In this document: positions 51,305-59,829 of the stretch, piece by piece | Layout: each line of letters starts with the position of its first letter | Position numbering within the stretch: the first letter of the stretch is position 1 | NCBI RefSeq assembly: GCF_900182735.1 | Contig: NZ_FXTU01000002.1 | Location: forward strand, 434,001 to 498,000 | From: Laceyella tengchongensis | GTDB lineage: Bacteria; Bacillota; Bacilli; Thermoactinomycetales; Thermoactinomycetaceae | Length of the DNA stretch: 64,000 nt | Direction: 5' to 3' | Translations under genes and position numbers: made by a program | Notes under the pieces: model-generated | Databases searched by the model: none | What the model was told of the DNA's origin: nothing | The model's input: only the letters and a program-made list of their open reading frames with translations

Positions 51305-51805
51305 CTAACTTTCTTTGATCCGGATCCCGTCCAACGGCGCGATCAGCACATCTTCCCCCCACACAAGGGGTTGGGCGCATCTCAGCACTTTGCGCCCCTG
51401 TCTGAGATCGGCCAGGAGCCCTTCGGATACTTCGTACCCTACCAGCGTTCCCACTTCCTCTTGAAAATAGACATTTTCTACCATCCCCAATTCTCGACCG
51501 TTGCTGAGCATAATGGTGCGCCCTTTTAGCTTTTTCTCTCCGGAACAAAGACCGATCCAGGACTCCGCTTCTTTGGGAAGATCTTGTATGTCCGCTTCGC
51601 TCTCGACGACGACGGCATCCATCCCGACCGAACACAACCGCTTGGCCGGGATGAACTTGCGCCGTTTGAACAAGCCCCCCTGCTCCAATAAAATCCCTTG
51701 CCAGACATTGGCGGAATCGAAGAGCACATCGGAAACCGTCCCCAACTGTTTGCCTGTGTAGCGGTGGATGATGGATAGCCCAATCACTTCCTGGGATTTG
51801 CGCAA
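51305..51805 (-). CDS. yrrD: PRC-barrel domain protein YrrD
   Basis: A 166-residue protein with two PRC-barrel-like repeats: QEVIGLSIIHRYTGKQLGTV (residues 5-24) and RTIMLSNGRELGMVENVYF (about 105). The TTG at 51805 is supported by AGGAGG 9 bases upstream; the frame runs further up but is not supported. PRC-barrel proteins bind RNA or redox partners; the B. subtilis orthologue sits beside recD2 as here. Its function is unproven. Confidence 0.75.
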   Translation of the reverse strand: MRKSQEVIGLSIIHRYTGKQLGTVSDVLFDSANVWQGILLEQGGLFKRRKFIPAKRLCSVGMDAVVVESEADIQDLPKEAESWIGLCSGEKKLKGRTIMLSNGRELGMVENVYFQEEVGTLVGYEVSEGLLADLRQGRKVLRCAQPLVWGEDVLIAPLDGIRIKES

Positions 51806-51896
51806 GGATGATCGCCTCCTCCGCCTAATGAATAGTATGGGTAAGGCGGGCTGAAGCATGTGGGGGAGATGTTGGAAGCCGAATTCCCGACACACC

Positions 51897-51933
51897 AAAA
51901 AAGGCTTCCCGCACACCCAGTGCATGGGAAGCC
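51897..51933 (-). terminator. terminator of recD2
   Basis: GGCTTCCC and GGGAAGCC pair around a 15-base loop on the minus strand, followed by TTTTTT, 5 bases after the recD2 stop. Confidence 0.85.
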
Positions 51934-51937
51934 CTGT

Positions 51938-54208
51938 TTACCAATCCTCTTCTATTAAATCTTTCAAACAGCTGTTTCGCCCATCTACCCGCTGACGCTT
52001 AACCCCTTCCGCAAACGCCTCTTGCTCGCCGCACATGATCAAATAAGACTTGCTGCGCGTGATGCCGGTATAAATCAAATTGCGTTCCAACATCCGACGG
52101 TATGCGTGTAACAGGGGAAACACCACAATCGCGAATTCAGACCCTTGTGATTTATGGACTGAACAAGCATAAGCCAAAGCGATCTGATTCAATTGCGTCC
52201 GTTTGTAGGGGACTTCTAGCTGATCGTACCGCACCCACAGCACGGGCTGGTCCCCGCCGGCATCCTCATCGATGGCCGAAATAATCCCCATGTCCCCGTT
52301 GTAAACAGGATGTTCGGGATGATTGATCAGTTGGAGCACTTTATCACCGAATCGGAATACCGTTTCACCCCATGTCACCTCTTTTTTGTCAGGGGATTTG
52401 GGATTGAGGGTGGCTTGAATCTCTTGGTTGATGCGATCCACCCCTACCGGTCCTTTATAGATCGGAGCCAACACTTGCACGTCAAATAAGGTATAACCCT
52501 TTTTGATGGCATTTTCCACCGTTTTCACGATGATCGGCAAAGCTTGTTCTTTCTTGCAGGGAAAGAAGCGCCGATCTGCCCATCGCTCCATCAGATCGTC
52601 CGGCACCTCTCCCCGTTTGAGGGAGTGAGCCAACCGAATGATGGACGATCCTTCTGCCTGGCGAAATATTTCATTTAATTCAACCCGAGGGATCGCTTGT
52701 ACCTGCAGGAGATGGTGCAACACCTGCCCCGGACCGACTGACGGCAATTGGTCTTGGTCTCCGACAAAAATGACTTGCATCCCTTTCGGCAAGGCACGCA
52801 ACAATTGGTTGGCCAACCAGATGTCCAACATGGACGTCTCATCCACAATCAGGAGTGATCCGCTAATCGGGTGTTCGGCGTCATGTTCAAAAAATTCGCC
52901 TTTCCAACCCAAACAGCGATGGATGGTCATAGCCGGCAAACCGGTGGTTTCGGACATCCGTTTCGCCGCTCTGCCTGTCGGCGCCACAAGGCGGATGGGG
53001 TATGGCTTCTCCGTTCCTTCATAATCTGCGGGGTCAATGGAAATTTCCCGCAATCGGGCATATAGTTGGCAAATCCCCTGGATGACGGTCGTTTTTCCCG
53101 TGCCCGGCCCCCCCGTCAAGATCATAAACGGCGACGTCAGCGCCGTGATCATCGCATCGCGCTGTTTGTCGGCATAGCTGACGCCCAACTCCTCTTCAAT
53201 CTCCCCGATCGCTCGGTAGAGATCAGCCACGCTAAATGCGAGATCCAGTTCTTGCTCCAGCAATTGTTTCACCCGAAGCGCGCAACCGTATTCCGCATAA
53301 TACAGGGACGGCATATAATACCTGTCTTGCTCGCACAACAGACGTTCGTCGTCCAGTAGCTTTTCCATCCCTTGCTTACGCGCATCTTCTGGAAACAGCT
53401 CATCGGCCCGCTCGCCCAACAGATCATTCACTTGCGCGTTTAGTTGCTCCCAAGTGAGGTACACATGCCCTTGTGACATGGATGCCTCTTTGATGGCGTA
53501 CAAAACGGCAGCCTGAAACCGTTCCGTGGCCGATTCATCCAGTCCTTGGACTTGGGCGATCTCATCAGCGCGGCGAAAACCGATCCCATCGATATCATCA
53601 ATCAACCGATAAGGATTTTCCTTCAGGATGGGGATCGTCTGGTGCTTGTATGCCTGGACGATTTTCAGAGCCATGGTCGCACCGATGCCGAACTGATACA
53701 GATAAACCATCGCCTGTTCCAACGCCTGATGCTCATACAGATGCTCGGCGATCCGCTGCGCTTTGGAACTGGAGATACCCCGGATCTCCGTCAAGACCTC
53801 GGGATTTTGAGCGATTTTGTCCAACGCATCAGAACCCAGGTGCTCAACGATTTTTTCCGCTGTTTTTTTGCCAACGCCATCAAACAGGCCGCTCGCCAAA
53901 TATTTCACGATCGCCTCTTTTGAGCGCGGCACTTCTTTCTTCACTTGATGCGCATAATATTGCCGCCCGAACTTGGGATGTTCCCGCCATTCGCCATGAC
54001 AGGTGTACACCTCATCCTCATGCGGGCGCAACATATGGCCCACCACCGTCACTTCTTCATCCACCCTATCGTCGGACGCTTCGCTGACGCGCATCAAAAA
54101 AACGCCGTATCCATTGTCCTCGTTGTAAAAAATCTCTTGAATAAATGAGCCTTTGATGAAATTGTCCTTATACAATTCCAATTCCGCTTGCTTCATTTCC
54201 ATGCACAC
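51938..54208 (-). CDS. recD2: RecD2 DNA helicase
   Basis: A 756-residue SF1B helicase. N-terminal OB-fold-like and helix-hairpin-helix repeats (LASGLFDGVGKKTAEKIVEH, EIRGISSSKAQRIAEHLYEH) precede the motor. Walker A is LTGGPGTGKTTV near residue 370, Walker B LIVDETSML near 450, and motif VI VHKSQGSEF near 690. It unwinds with 5'-3' polarity without RecBC and aids repair and fork integrity. The start may be GTG 54208, ATG 54202 or ATG 54196. Upstream lie a terminator and the 66-bp repeat array. Confidence 0.93.
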   Translation of the reverse strand: MCMEMKQAELELYKDNFIKGSFIQEIFYNEDNGYGVFLMRVSEASDDRVDEEVTVVGHMLRPHEDEVYTCHGEWREHPKFGRQYYAHQVKKEVPRSKEAIVKYLASGLFDGVGKKTAEKIVEHLGSDALDKIAQNPEVLTEIRGISSSKAQRIAEHLYEHQALEQAMVYLYQFGIGATMALKIVQAYKHQTIPILKENPYRLIDDIDGIGFRRADEIAQVQGLDESATERFQAAVLYAIKEASMSQGHVYLTWEQLNAQVNDLLGERADELFPEDARKQGMEKLLDDERLLCEQDRYYMPSLYYAEYGCALRVKQLLEQELDLAFSVADLYRAIGEIEEELGVSYADKQRDAMITALTSPFMILTGGPGTGKTTVIQGICQLYARLREISIDPADYEGTEKPYPIRLVAPTGRAAKRMSETTGLPAMTIHRCLGWKGEFFEHDAEHPISGSLLIVDETSMLDIWLANQLLRALPKGMQVIFVGDQDQLPSVGPGQVLHHLLQVQAIPRVELNEIFRQAEGSSIIRLAHSLKRGEVPDDLMERWADRRFFPCKKEQALPIIVKTVENAIKKGYTLFDVQVLAPIYKGPVGVDRINQEIQATLNPKSPDKKEVTWGETVFRFGDKVLQLINHPEHPVYNGDMGIISAIDEDAGGDQPVLWVRYDQLEVPYKRTQLNQIALAYACSVHKSQGSEFAIVVFPLLHAYRRMLERNLIYTGITRSKSYLIMCGEQEAFAEGVKRQRVDGRNSCLKDLIEEDW

Positions 54209-54256
54209 CTTATTCTCATCATGCGCTTTATCATCGCCCCCATGCGAAAGCGTCCT

Positions 54257-54686
54257 CCTTCTAACCTCGCAAAAAACGCTCGGTAAGAAGTGTAGTAGTT
54301 ACTCCGCTCGGCGGAGTGTAGTCCTTCTAACCTCGCAAAAAACGCTCGGTAAGAAGTGTAGCGGTTACTCCGCTCGGCGGAGTGTAGTCCTTCTAACCTC
54401 GCAAAAAACGCTCGGTAAGAAGTGTAGCGGTTACTCCGCTCGGCGGAGTGTAGTCCTTCTAACCTCGCAAAAAACGCTCGGTAAGAAGTGTAGCGGTTAC
54501 TCCGCTCGGCGGAGTGTAGTCCTTCTAACCTCGCAAAAAACGCTCGGTAAGAAGTGTAGCGGTTACTCCGCTCGGCGGAGTGTAGTCCTTCTAACCTCGC
54601 AAAAAACGCTCGGTAAGAAGTGTAGCGGTTACTCCGCTCGGCGGAGTGTAGTCCTTCTAACCTCGCAAAAAACGCTCGGTAAGAAG
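54257..54686. repeat. 66-bp tandem repeat array with paired hairpins
   Basis: Six exact-period 66-bp units start at 54257, 54323, 54389, 54455, 54521 and 54587, and a seventh 34-base partial unit starts at 54653. Each has hairpin A (CTTCTAACCTCGC, A6 loop, CGCTCGGTAAGAAG) and hairpin B (ACTCCGC-TCG-GCGGAGT), so the array is A-B-A-B...A. Units are near identical; the first differs at GTAGTAG versus GTAGCGG. It fills the gap between the upstream gene's terminator and recD2. Being 22 codons long, it leaves open frames on the plus strand, but no ribosome site supports translation. Confidence 0.95.
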
Positions 54687-54693
54687 GACTTAC

Positions 54694-54720
54694 AAAAACG
54701 ACCTCTAGTTGCTAGAGGTC
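54694..54720 (-). terminator. terminator of the 168-residue protein gene
   Basis: GACCTCTAG and CTAGAGGTC pair around CAA, followed on the minus strand by GTTTTTG. Confidence 0.8.
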
Positions 54721-54723
54721 ACG

Positions 54724-55230
54724 TCATCCGGTGAAGTCTTCTTTCATTTCTGTCATCACATGTTCCATCGCACATTCCGCAGAGCAGAATTCATGGCGTT
54801 CTTCTGAGCTGTCCCACTTACGCCGCTCAGGATCTTTGGGATTGAACTCATATTCGCACACGATGCAACGATGCATCTGCGGAATGCGGGCCAGTCCGCT
54901 CCGCAATTGGGCGCGCTGTTCATTATCCAGTCTCAGCAAACCCGTGATGTATTGTTCAATTTCCTCTTTGTCGGCAAAGTACAGCGGATCTTCCGTAGCA
55001 TACTTCAACGGGTTCCACCATGCGTATCTTCCGTCGGAGAGGTAAACGATGTAGTAATCCTGGACAATCCGCTCTGATGCGTGTTCCAGTTGTTCATATG
55101 TGCGAAAGCCCAGTTCCGCGGCCAAGTTGTCCATTAAAGCGCGATCAATATCCTCCAACATCGACTTCCAATCGATGTTATCCACTTCCTGTTCCCAGCC
55201 CACCATTTGATCTAGCTCTTTGAAATTCAC
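54724..55230 (-). CDS. unknown protein with C-terminal cysteine cluster
   Basis: A 168-residue protein. The N-terminal ~110 residues are helical and acidic (DNIDWKSMLEDIDRALMDNL, AAELGFRTYEQLEHASERIV). The C-terminus has CIVCEYEFNP and EFCSAECAMEHV, a possible zinc site. A GTG at 55230 follows GAGGGGAGAGGG by 3-8 bases and is preferred over 55278, which lies inside the desulfurase gene. It follows the cysteine desulfurase by 13 bases, where B. subtilis has the thiouridylase mnmA. The function is not recognised. Confidence 0.65.
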   Translation of the reverse strand: MNFKELDQMVGWEQEVDNIDWKSMLEDIDRALMDNLAAELGFRTYEQLEHASERIVQDYYIVYLSDGRYAWWNPLKYATEDPLYFADKEEIEQYITGLLRLDNEQRAQLRSGLARIPQMHRCIVCEYEFNPKDPERRKWDSSEERHEFCSAECAMEHVMTEMKEDFTG

Positions 55231-55243
55231 AGTCCCTCTCCCC

Positions 55244-56398
55244 TCAAATCTCTTCATGTCGTTGTAATCTGTGAACAATGCTGGCTACCATTTCAGCGGC
55301 GCGTTTGATTTCATCAACGGTGTTGCCGCGCCCAAAACTGAAGCGAATGGCTGACCGGGTTCTTTCTTCAGATAAATGCATGCTTTGAAGCACATGGGAT
55401 ACTTCCAGCGTACCAGAAGTGCAAGCTGAGCCGCTTGCGCATGCGATTCCCGCCAGGTCGAAATTCATGAGCAGGGTCTCGGAATCGGTTCCCGGGAAGC
55501 TGACGTTCAAAATATGGGGCAAACTCTTTGTGGGATGGCCGTTGACGACAAACTCAATGGGTTGTCTGTTTAACTCTTCCACAAACGCTTGGCGCAGGAC
55601 GCGCATGTCCGCCATATGTTGTTCCCGGGAGGCTTGCGACAGCTCAACCGCTTTGGCGAAGCCGATGATCCCCATGACGTTCTCTGTGCCGGGTCGACGG
55701 CGTCGTTCTTGGGAGCCACCGAAAGTCCTCGGGATAAACTTCACATTCTTCCCCAGATAAAGCGCTCCAATCCCTTTCGGCCCGTTGATCTTATGACCTG
55801 ATACCGAGATTAAATCCACCGGCAGGCGCTTAACATCGATCTCAAGAGAACCGAAAGCCTGCACCGCATCCGTATGGAACAGCACACCCCGCTCGCGCGC
55901 CAATTCGCCGATTTGTTCAATGGGTTGCACCGTACCGATCTCATTGTTGGCCATCATAATCGAAATCAGCGTCGTGTCGTCGCGGATCGCTTGCCGCAGT
56001 TGCTCGAGATCAATCAAACCAGTATGATCGACCGGCAGATAGGTAACTTCAAAGCCGATCCGCTCCAAATACCGGCAGGCATCCAACACCGCATGATGCT
56101 CGATTTGAGTGGTAATGAGATGTTTTTTTCCTGTCTCTGCATATGCCGCAGCCACGCCAAGCAAAGCCATATTGTCCGCTTCTGTCCCACCGCTAGTGAA
56201 CACCAGTTGCCCAGCGTCCGCCCCCAACGCGCGCGCCACTTGGTCGCGTGCTTGGTCGATGGCCACGCGCACGTCGCGGCCATATTGATGCATGCTGGAC
56301 GGATTGCCGAACGCCTCCCCCAAATAGGGGAGCATGGCTTCTTTCACCAATGGATGGATCGGCGTCGTTGCGGCATGATCCAAATAAATTGCCATCAT
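55244..56398 (-). CDS. yrvO: cysteine desulfurase (YrvO/IscS type)
   Basis: A 384-residue PLP enzyme that draws sulfur from cysteine. The PLP lysine is in SGHKINGPKG (near residue 200), the catalytic Cys in CASGSACTSG (near 328), and TSGGTEADNMAL near 68 binds the cofactor. In bacilli this gene feeds MnmA for 2-thiouridine in tRNA; mnmA is not adjacent here. It forms a run with cymR upstream (10 bases), so cysteine supply may regulate it. Confidence 0.9.
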   Translation of the reverse strand: MMAIYLDHAATTPIHPLVKEAMLPYLGEAFGNPSSMHQYGRDVRVAIDQARDQVARALGADAGQLVFTSGGTEADNMALLGVAAAYAETGKKHLITTQIEHHAVLDACRYLERIGFEVTYLPVDHTGLIDLEQLRQAIRDDTTLISIMMANNEIGTVQPIEQIGELARERGVLFHTDAVQAFGSLEIDVKRLPVDLISVSGHKINGPKGIGALYLGKNVKFIPRTFGGSQERRRRPGTENVMGIIGFAKAVELSQASREQHMADMRVLRQAFVEELNRQPIEFVVNGHPTKSLPHILNVSFPGTDSETLLMNFDLAGIACASGSACTSGTLEVSHVLQSMHLSEERTRSAIRFSFGRGNTVDEIKRAAEMVASIVHRLQRHEEI

Positions 56399-56408
56399 GT
56401 TTCACCTG

Positions 56409-56828
56409 CTAAATATAAAACATATAGTTGTCATTTTGTCCATCATGCGTGAAATTGATCAAAGAAGCAAGCGTCGTCGTATCCAATTCTTTAGCGATCG
56501 CATCACGAATCCTCTTCCACAGGTCACGACGGGCAGGATCTTCCTCTTCATTGAACTCGACTGGACTGATCGGCCCTTCCAACACGCGGATGATATCTCC
56601 CGCCGAAATCTCCTCTGGAGCCTTCGCCAGCTTGTAACCACCGTAAGCCCCCCGCACACTCCGTACCAATCCGGCATTGCGAAGCGGAGCGATCAACTGT
56701 TCCAGATAATGCTCAGACAAAGCGTGACGCTCGGCCACACTTTTCAATGGTACCGGTCCCTTGCCGTACCTAGCAGCCAAATCCATCATGATGGTAAGTC
56801 CGTACCTTCCTTTGGTTGAGATTTTCAA
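56409..56828 (-). CDS. cymR: Rrf2 family cysteine metabolism repressor CymR
   Basis: A 139-residue Rrf2 regulator. KISTKGRYGLTIMMDLAARY, KSVAERHALSEHYLEQLIAP and VRSVRGAYGGYKLAKAPEEI form the winged helix. The [2Fe-2S] cysteines of IscR are absent, which supports CymR. CymR with cysteine synthase CysK represses sulfur genes. A TTG at 56828 with AAAAGGGG 8 bases before it gives the usual CymR N-terminus. Its 5' end overlaps the YczE-like gene by 59 bases. Confidence 0.85.
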   Translation of the reverse strand: MKISTKGRYGLTIMMDLAARYGKGPVPLKSVAERHALSEHYLEQLIAPLRNAGLVRSVRGAYGGYKLAKAPEEISAGDIIRVLEGPISPVEFNEEEDPARRDLWKRIRDAIAKELDTTTLASLINFTHDGQNDNYMFYI

Positions 56829-57468
56829 GAATGGCACCCCTTTTCGTTATTCTTTCTAACAACCGCTCACAGTAAGAAATGGACCATTGCATTAACGGCC
56901 CCGTCAAAAAACAAAAAAAGAGTGTTCCAATATGTACAGGTCCACCCAGAAGCCAGCCGGTCCCTCCAACGATTACCTCCATTATAGTACGAACGGCACG
57001 AATCGACCAGCCAGTCCGTTTTGCCAACTCCAGAGTCAACCCGTCGCGGGGTCCCGCCCCGGTGCGCGGCGCAATGTACAACCCTACCCCAAAGGCGACC
57101 AAGGCCACCCCGACCGTCAAGTAAACCAAGCGCAACACCCATCCACTTACAGCGGGAATCAGGTTCAAAAACATAATCAAATCAATAAACGGACCCAAGA
57201 GCAACATATTAAGAAACGTTCCCCATTGTGGATATGAACGTTTCAACCAACACGTAACAGCCACAATCACGATTCCCAAGACGGTCACCCATGTGCCGAT
57301 GGATAACGATGAAACCCGAGCCAATCCGATATGTAGCACATCCCAAGGCGCCACACCCAGATCTGATTTTATGGCAAAGACCGTGCCGAAAGAAATGGTC
57401 CACAATCCGCTGAAGAAAAACACCCACTGCCAAACCCAAGCCATACGCTTTATCTTATGCATCCTCAT
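56770..57468 (-). CDS. YczE/YitT-type integral membrane protein
   Basis: A 232-residue protein with about five hydrophobic segments. FSGLWTISFGTVFAIKSDLG, VAPWDVLHIGLARV, then GLYIAPRTGAGPRDGLTLEL belong to the YczE family, whose role is unknown though one member affects lipopeptide production. The last ~20 residues (ENLNQRKVRTYHHDGFGC) are read out of frame across the start of cymR, giving a 59-base overlap. That long an overlap is unusual; the natural stop may have been lost. Confidence 0.75.
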   Translation of the reverse strand: MRMHKIKRMAWVWQWVFFFSGLWTISFGTVFAIKSDLGVAPWDVLHIGLARVSSLSIGTWVTVLGIVIVAVTCWLKRSYPQWGTFLNMLLLGPFIDLIMFLNLIPAVSGWVLRLVYLTVGVALVAFGVGLYIAPRTGAGPRDGLTLELAKRTGWSIRAVRTIMEVIVGGTGWLLGGPVHIGTLFFCFLTGPLMQWSISYCERLLERITKRGAILENLNQRKVRTYHHDGFGC

Positions 57469-57620
57469 CGATCCTTCAGCTGTTATTTTACGGCCACACT
57501 TGTCAAGTTTATCATAGGATTATTACGTTTCGACATGATTTTTTCCCGCATGCAAAAAATCCATCCATCCCGCTCTAGCCAATGTGTGGAATTCACACTA
57601 TCATAAATAGGAGAATCAGG

Positions 57621-57644
57621 ATGGACAGAAAGGCGGAAAAATAA
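57621..57644 (+). CDS. seven-codon leader peptide before rarA
   Basis: ATG GAC AGA AAG GCG GAA AAA TAA encodes MDRKAEK, with AGGAGAATCAGG immediately upstream. It ends 2 bases before the rarA GTG. It may couple or meter rarA translation, or the ATG may be fortuitous. Confidence 0.35.
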   Translation: MDRKAEK

Positions 57645-57646
57645 CG

Positions 57647-58981
57647 GTGGATTTATTTGAATACAGCCGGGAGCAATCGCGGCGAAGCGAGCCGCTTGCC
57701 GCCCGCATGCGTCCCCGCTGCTTGGATGAAGTTGCGGGGCAAACCCATATCATTGGCAAAGGAAAATTGCTGAGACGAATGATTGAAGCCGATCAGCTGT
57801 CGTCAATCATCTTTTACGGCCCGCCCGGAACAGGTAAAACCACGCTCGCCCATGTAATCGCCAATCAGACCAGTGCCTACTTCGAACGCATCAATGCGGT
57901 TACGGCCGGTGTCAGCGACATCCGCCGGATCATAGAAGAGGCGAAGCAACGAATCAACATGTACGAGCAACGAACCGTGTTGTTCATCGACGAAATCCAT
58001 CGCTTCAACCGTTCTCAGCAGGACGCTTTGCTTCCCCATGTCGAGGACGGAACCGTCATCTTAATTGGCGCGACCACCGAAAATCCCTCATACGAAGTGA
58101 ATGCCGCGTTGCTGTCGCGTTCGCGGCTCTTTACGTTAAAGCCACTATCCGAAGAGGAACTGGGTCTCGTATTGGACCGCGCCCTGGCCGATTCCGAACG
58201 CGGACTGGGCGCGTATCGGGTTGAGTTGGAACCGGAGGCCAAAGCACACCTCATCCGCTGTGCAGGAGGAGACAGCCGCACTGCCTTAAATGCATTGGAA
58301 TTGGCCGTCGTCACCACACCACCTGACGAATCGGGCATTCGCCGCATCACTTTGGAAGTGGCGGAAGAGTCAATCCAACGCAAAGTCATCCGCTATGACA
58401 AGAGCGGCGACCAGCATTATGACACCATTTCCGCTTTCGTCAAAAGCATGCGCGGATCAGACGCCGACGCCGCTCTCTATTACTTGGCCAAAATGTTGCA
58501 AGCCGGCGAAGATCCCCGTTTTATCGCCCGGCGCATCTTCATCCATGCCGCAGAAGACGTGGGCATGGCCGACCCCCGCGCCCTCTTAATCGCTTCGGCC
58601 GCCGCACATGCCGTCGATTTCATCGGCTTGCCCGAAGCGCAAATCCCTTTGGCGCAAGCGGTCATCTACATCGCCACGGCTCCCAAAAGCAATTCAGCCG
58701 TGCGAGGGATCAATGAAGCGAACACCTTGGTTAAACAAGAACATCGCGGGGATGTTCCCCCACATCTGCGCGACGCCCATGGAGCGGGGGCTAAAGCCCA
58801 GGGCAGGGGCAAAGGTTACCGCTATCCGCATGATTATCCTCGGGGCTATGTCGCCCAGCAATACCTGCCGGACGAACACCGCGACAAGCGCCTGTACCAT
58901 CCCAGCCCGCATGGATATGAGCACAAATTACAAACGTTCCTGCGCTGGATGAAAGGGGAGGATCACGGCCGACCGGAATGA
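57647..58981 (+). CDS. rarA: replication-associated recombination protein RarA (MgsA)
   Basis: A 444-residue AAA+ ATPase. FYGPPGTGKTTLAHVIAN (Walker A, near residue 63), VLFIDEIHRFNRSQQD (Walker B) and the ATTENPS sensor segment are intact, followed by the tetramerisation domain. It acts at stalled replication forks, matching B. subtilis YrvN next to cymR. GTG 57647 follows GGCGG by about 10 bases. The gene diverges from the YczE-like gene. Confidence 0.93.
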   Translation: MDLFEYSREQSRRSEPLAARMRPRCLDEVAGQTHIIGKGKLLRRMIEADQLSSIIFYGPPGTGKTTLAHVIANQTSAYFERINAVTAGVSDIRRIIEEAKQRINMYEQRTVLFIDEIHRFNRSQQDALLPHVEDGTVILIGATTENPSYEVNAALLSRSRLFTLKPLSEEELGLVLDRALADSERGLGAYRVELEPEAKAHLIRCAGGDSRTALNALELAVVTTPPDESGIRRITLEVAEESIQRKVIRYDKSGDQHYDTISAFVKSMRGSDADAALYYLAKMLQAGEDPRFIARRIFIHAAEDVGMADPRALLIASAAAHAVDFIGLPEAQIPLAQAVIYIATAPKSNSAVRGINEANTLVKQEHRGDVPPHLRDAHGAGAKAQGRGKGYRYPHDYPRGYVAQQYLPDEHRDKRLYHPSPHGYEHKLQTFLRWMKGEDHGRPE

Positions 58982-59084
58982 GACAGTCCGCCGATTTCCT
59001 CTCCTTCCCATCGGCAACGATGTGTAGAACCCCCTCACTTGGACATATTACTTAATGTCACATTCAGGAAGGAGGAGTTCTAAC

Positions 59085-59720
59085 ATGCACATGCAACCGA
59101 TGAACGCGAACAATCAGATGGAAAACCAAACGGTGAATCCGGTGCCACCGGTCATGAACCATGCAGGACATGAAGTATTGGACGTGCATGAGATTTTATC
59201 GCATGCGGTTAACACGATGAACACTTATGTCATGTTGCGGCCTCATGTGCAAGATCCCGAGTTGGCGGATATCATGCAACGCCAACACCAATACATGGTG
59301 AACGAATACAACACCTTGGTCGACTGCTTCTCGACGGGACGTGATCCCGCCACACCAACTTCACGCTATCAAATGAAACAAGGCAACAATGTGATCTACG
59401 GGATGAAGCAGCAAGGGCAACCGCACAAGCCCATGACCAACCCGTCCGAAATCAACGACCAACGGATTTCGTCGCAAATACTGGGCATGCTGAAGACTGG
59501 AGCCAGCCATAAAGCCGTGGCCGCCACGGAAACAACCAACCCTGTTGTGCGCCGCGTATTGGCAGACAGCATTCCCAACTGCATTGAAATGGCGTATGAA
59601 GTCTTCCTTTATCAGAACAAGCGGGGCTACTACCAAGTGCCTCAATTCTCCCAACAAGAAATGCAACAACTCACCACATCCTTCGGCCCGGCCACTCCTC
59701 CCCAACTTCCCCTGCAGTGA
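59085..59720 (+). CDS. CotF-like spore coat protein
   Basis: A 211-residue protein. The core has ELADIMQRQHQYMVNEYNTL and ISSQILGMLKTGASHKAVAA, matching the CotF ferritin-like helical domain, between an N-terminal Asn/Met-rich lead and a Gln/Pro-rich tail (PQFSQQEMQQLTT). It probably belongs to the spore coat. GGAAGGAGGAG precedes the ATG. CATATTACTTA near 59043 could be part of a sigma-E/K -10, but that is weak. Confidence 0.85.
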   Translation: MHMQPMNANNQMENQTVNPVPPVMNHAGHEVLDVHEILSHAVNTMNTYVMLRPHVQDPELADIMQRQHQYMVNEYNTLVDCFSTGRDPATPTSRYQMKQGNNVIYGMKQQGQPHKPMTNPSEINDQRISSQILGMLKTGASHKAVAATETTNPVVRRVLADSIPNCIEMAYEVFLYQNKRGYYQVPQFSQQEMQQLTTSFGPATPPQLPLQ

Positions 59721-59732
59721 CAATAAGTGCGC

Positions 59733-59764
59733 AAAACAGCCTAGCATTTCCGCTAGGCTGTTTT
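59733..59764 (+). terminator. terminator of the CotF-like gene
   Basis: AAAACAGCCTAGC and GCTAGGCTGTTTT form a 13-bp stem. Confidence 0.9.
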
Positions 59765-59789
59765 AGTTTGGGCTAGTTTCCGGCTAAGT

Positions 59790-59820
59790 AAAAAAGCCCG
59801 CGTTCTGACAACAACGCGGA
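59790..59820 (-). terminator. terminator of the HAD-like gene
   Basis: GTCCGCGTT and AACGCGGGC pair on the minus strand, followed by TTTTTTAC. Confidence 0.75.
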
Positions 59821-59829
59821 CTCATTCCG

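Noticed and set aside
54257..54686. CRISPR array
   Set aside because: There are no unique spacers; whole 66-bp units repeat head to tail, and no cas genes are present.
54153..54734. 193-codon plus-strand frame with 22-residue repeats (VVLLTSQKTLGKKC...)
   Set aside because: It arises because the 66-bp DNA unit is a multiple of three; it overlaps the recD2 start antisense and lacks a ribosome site.
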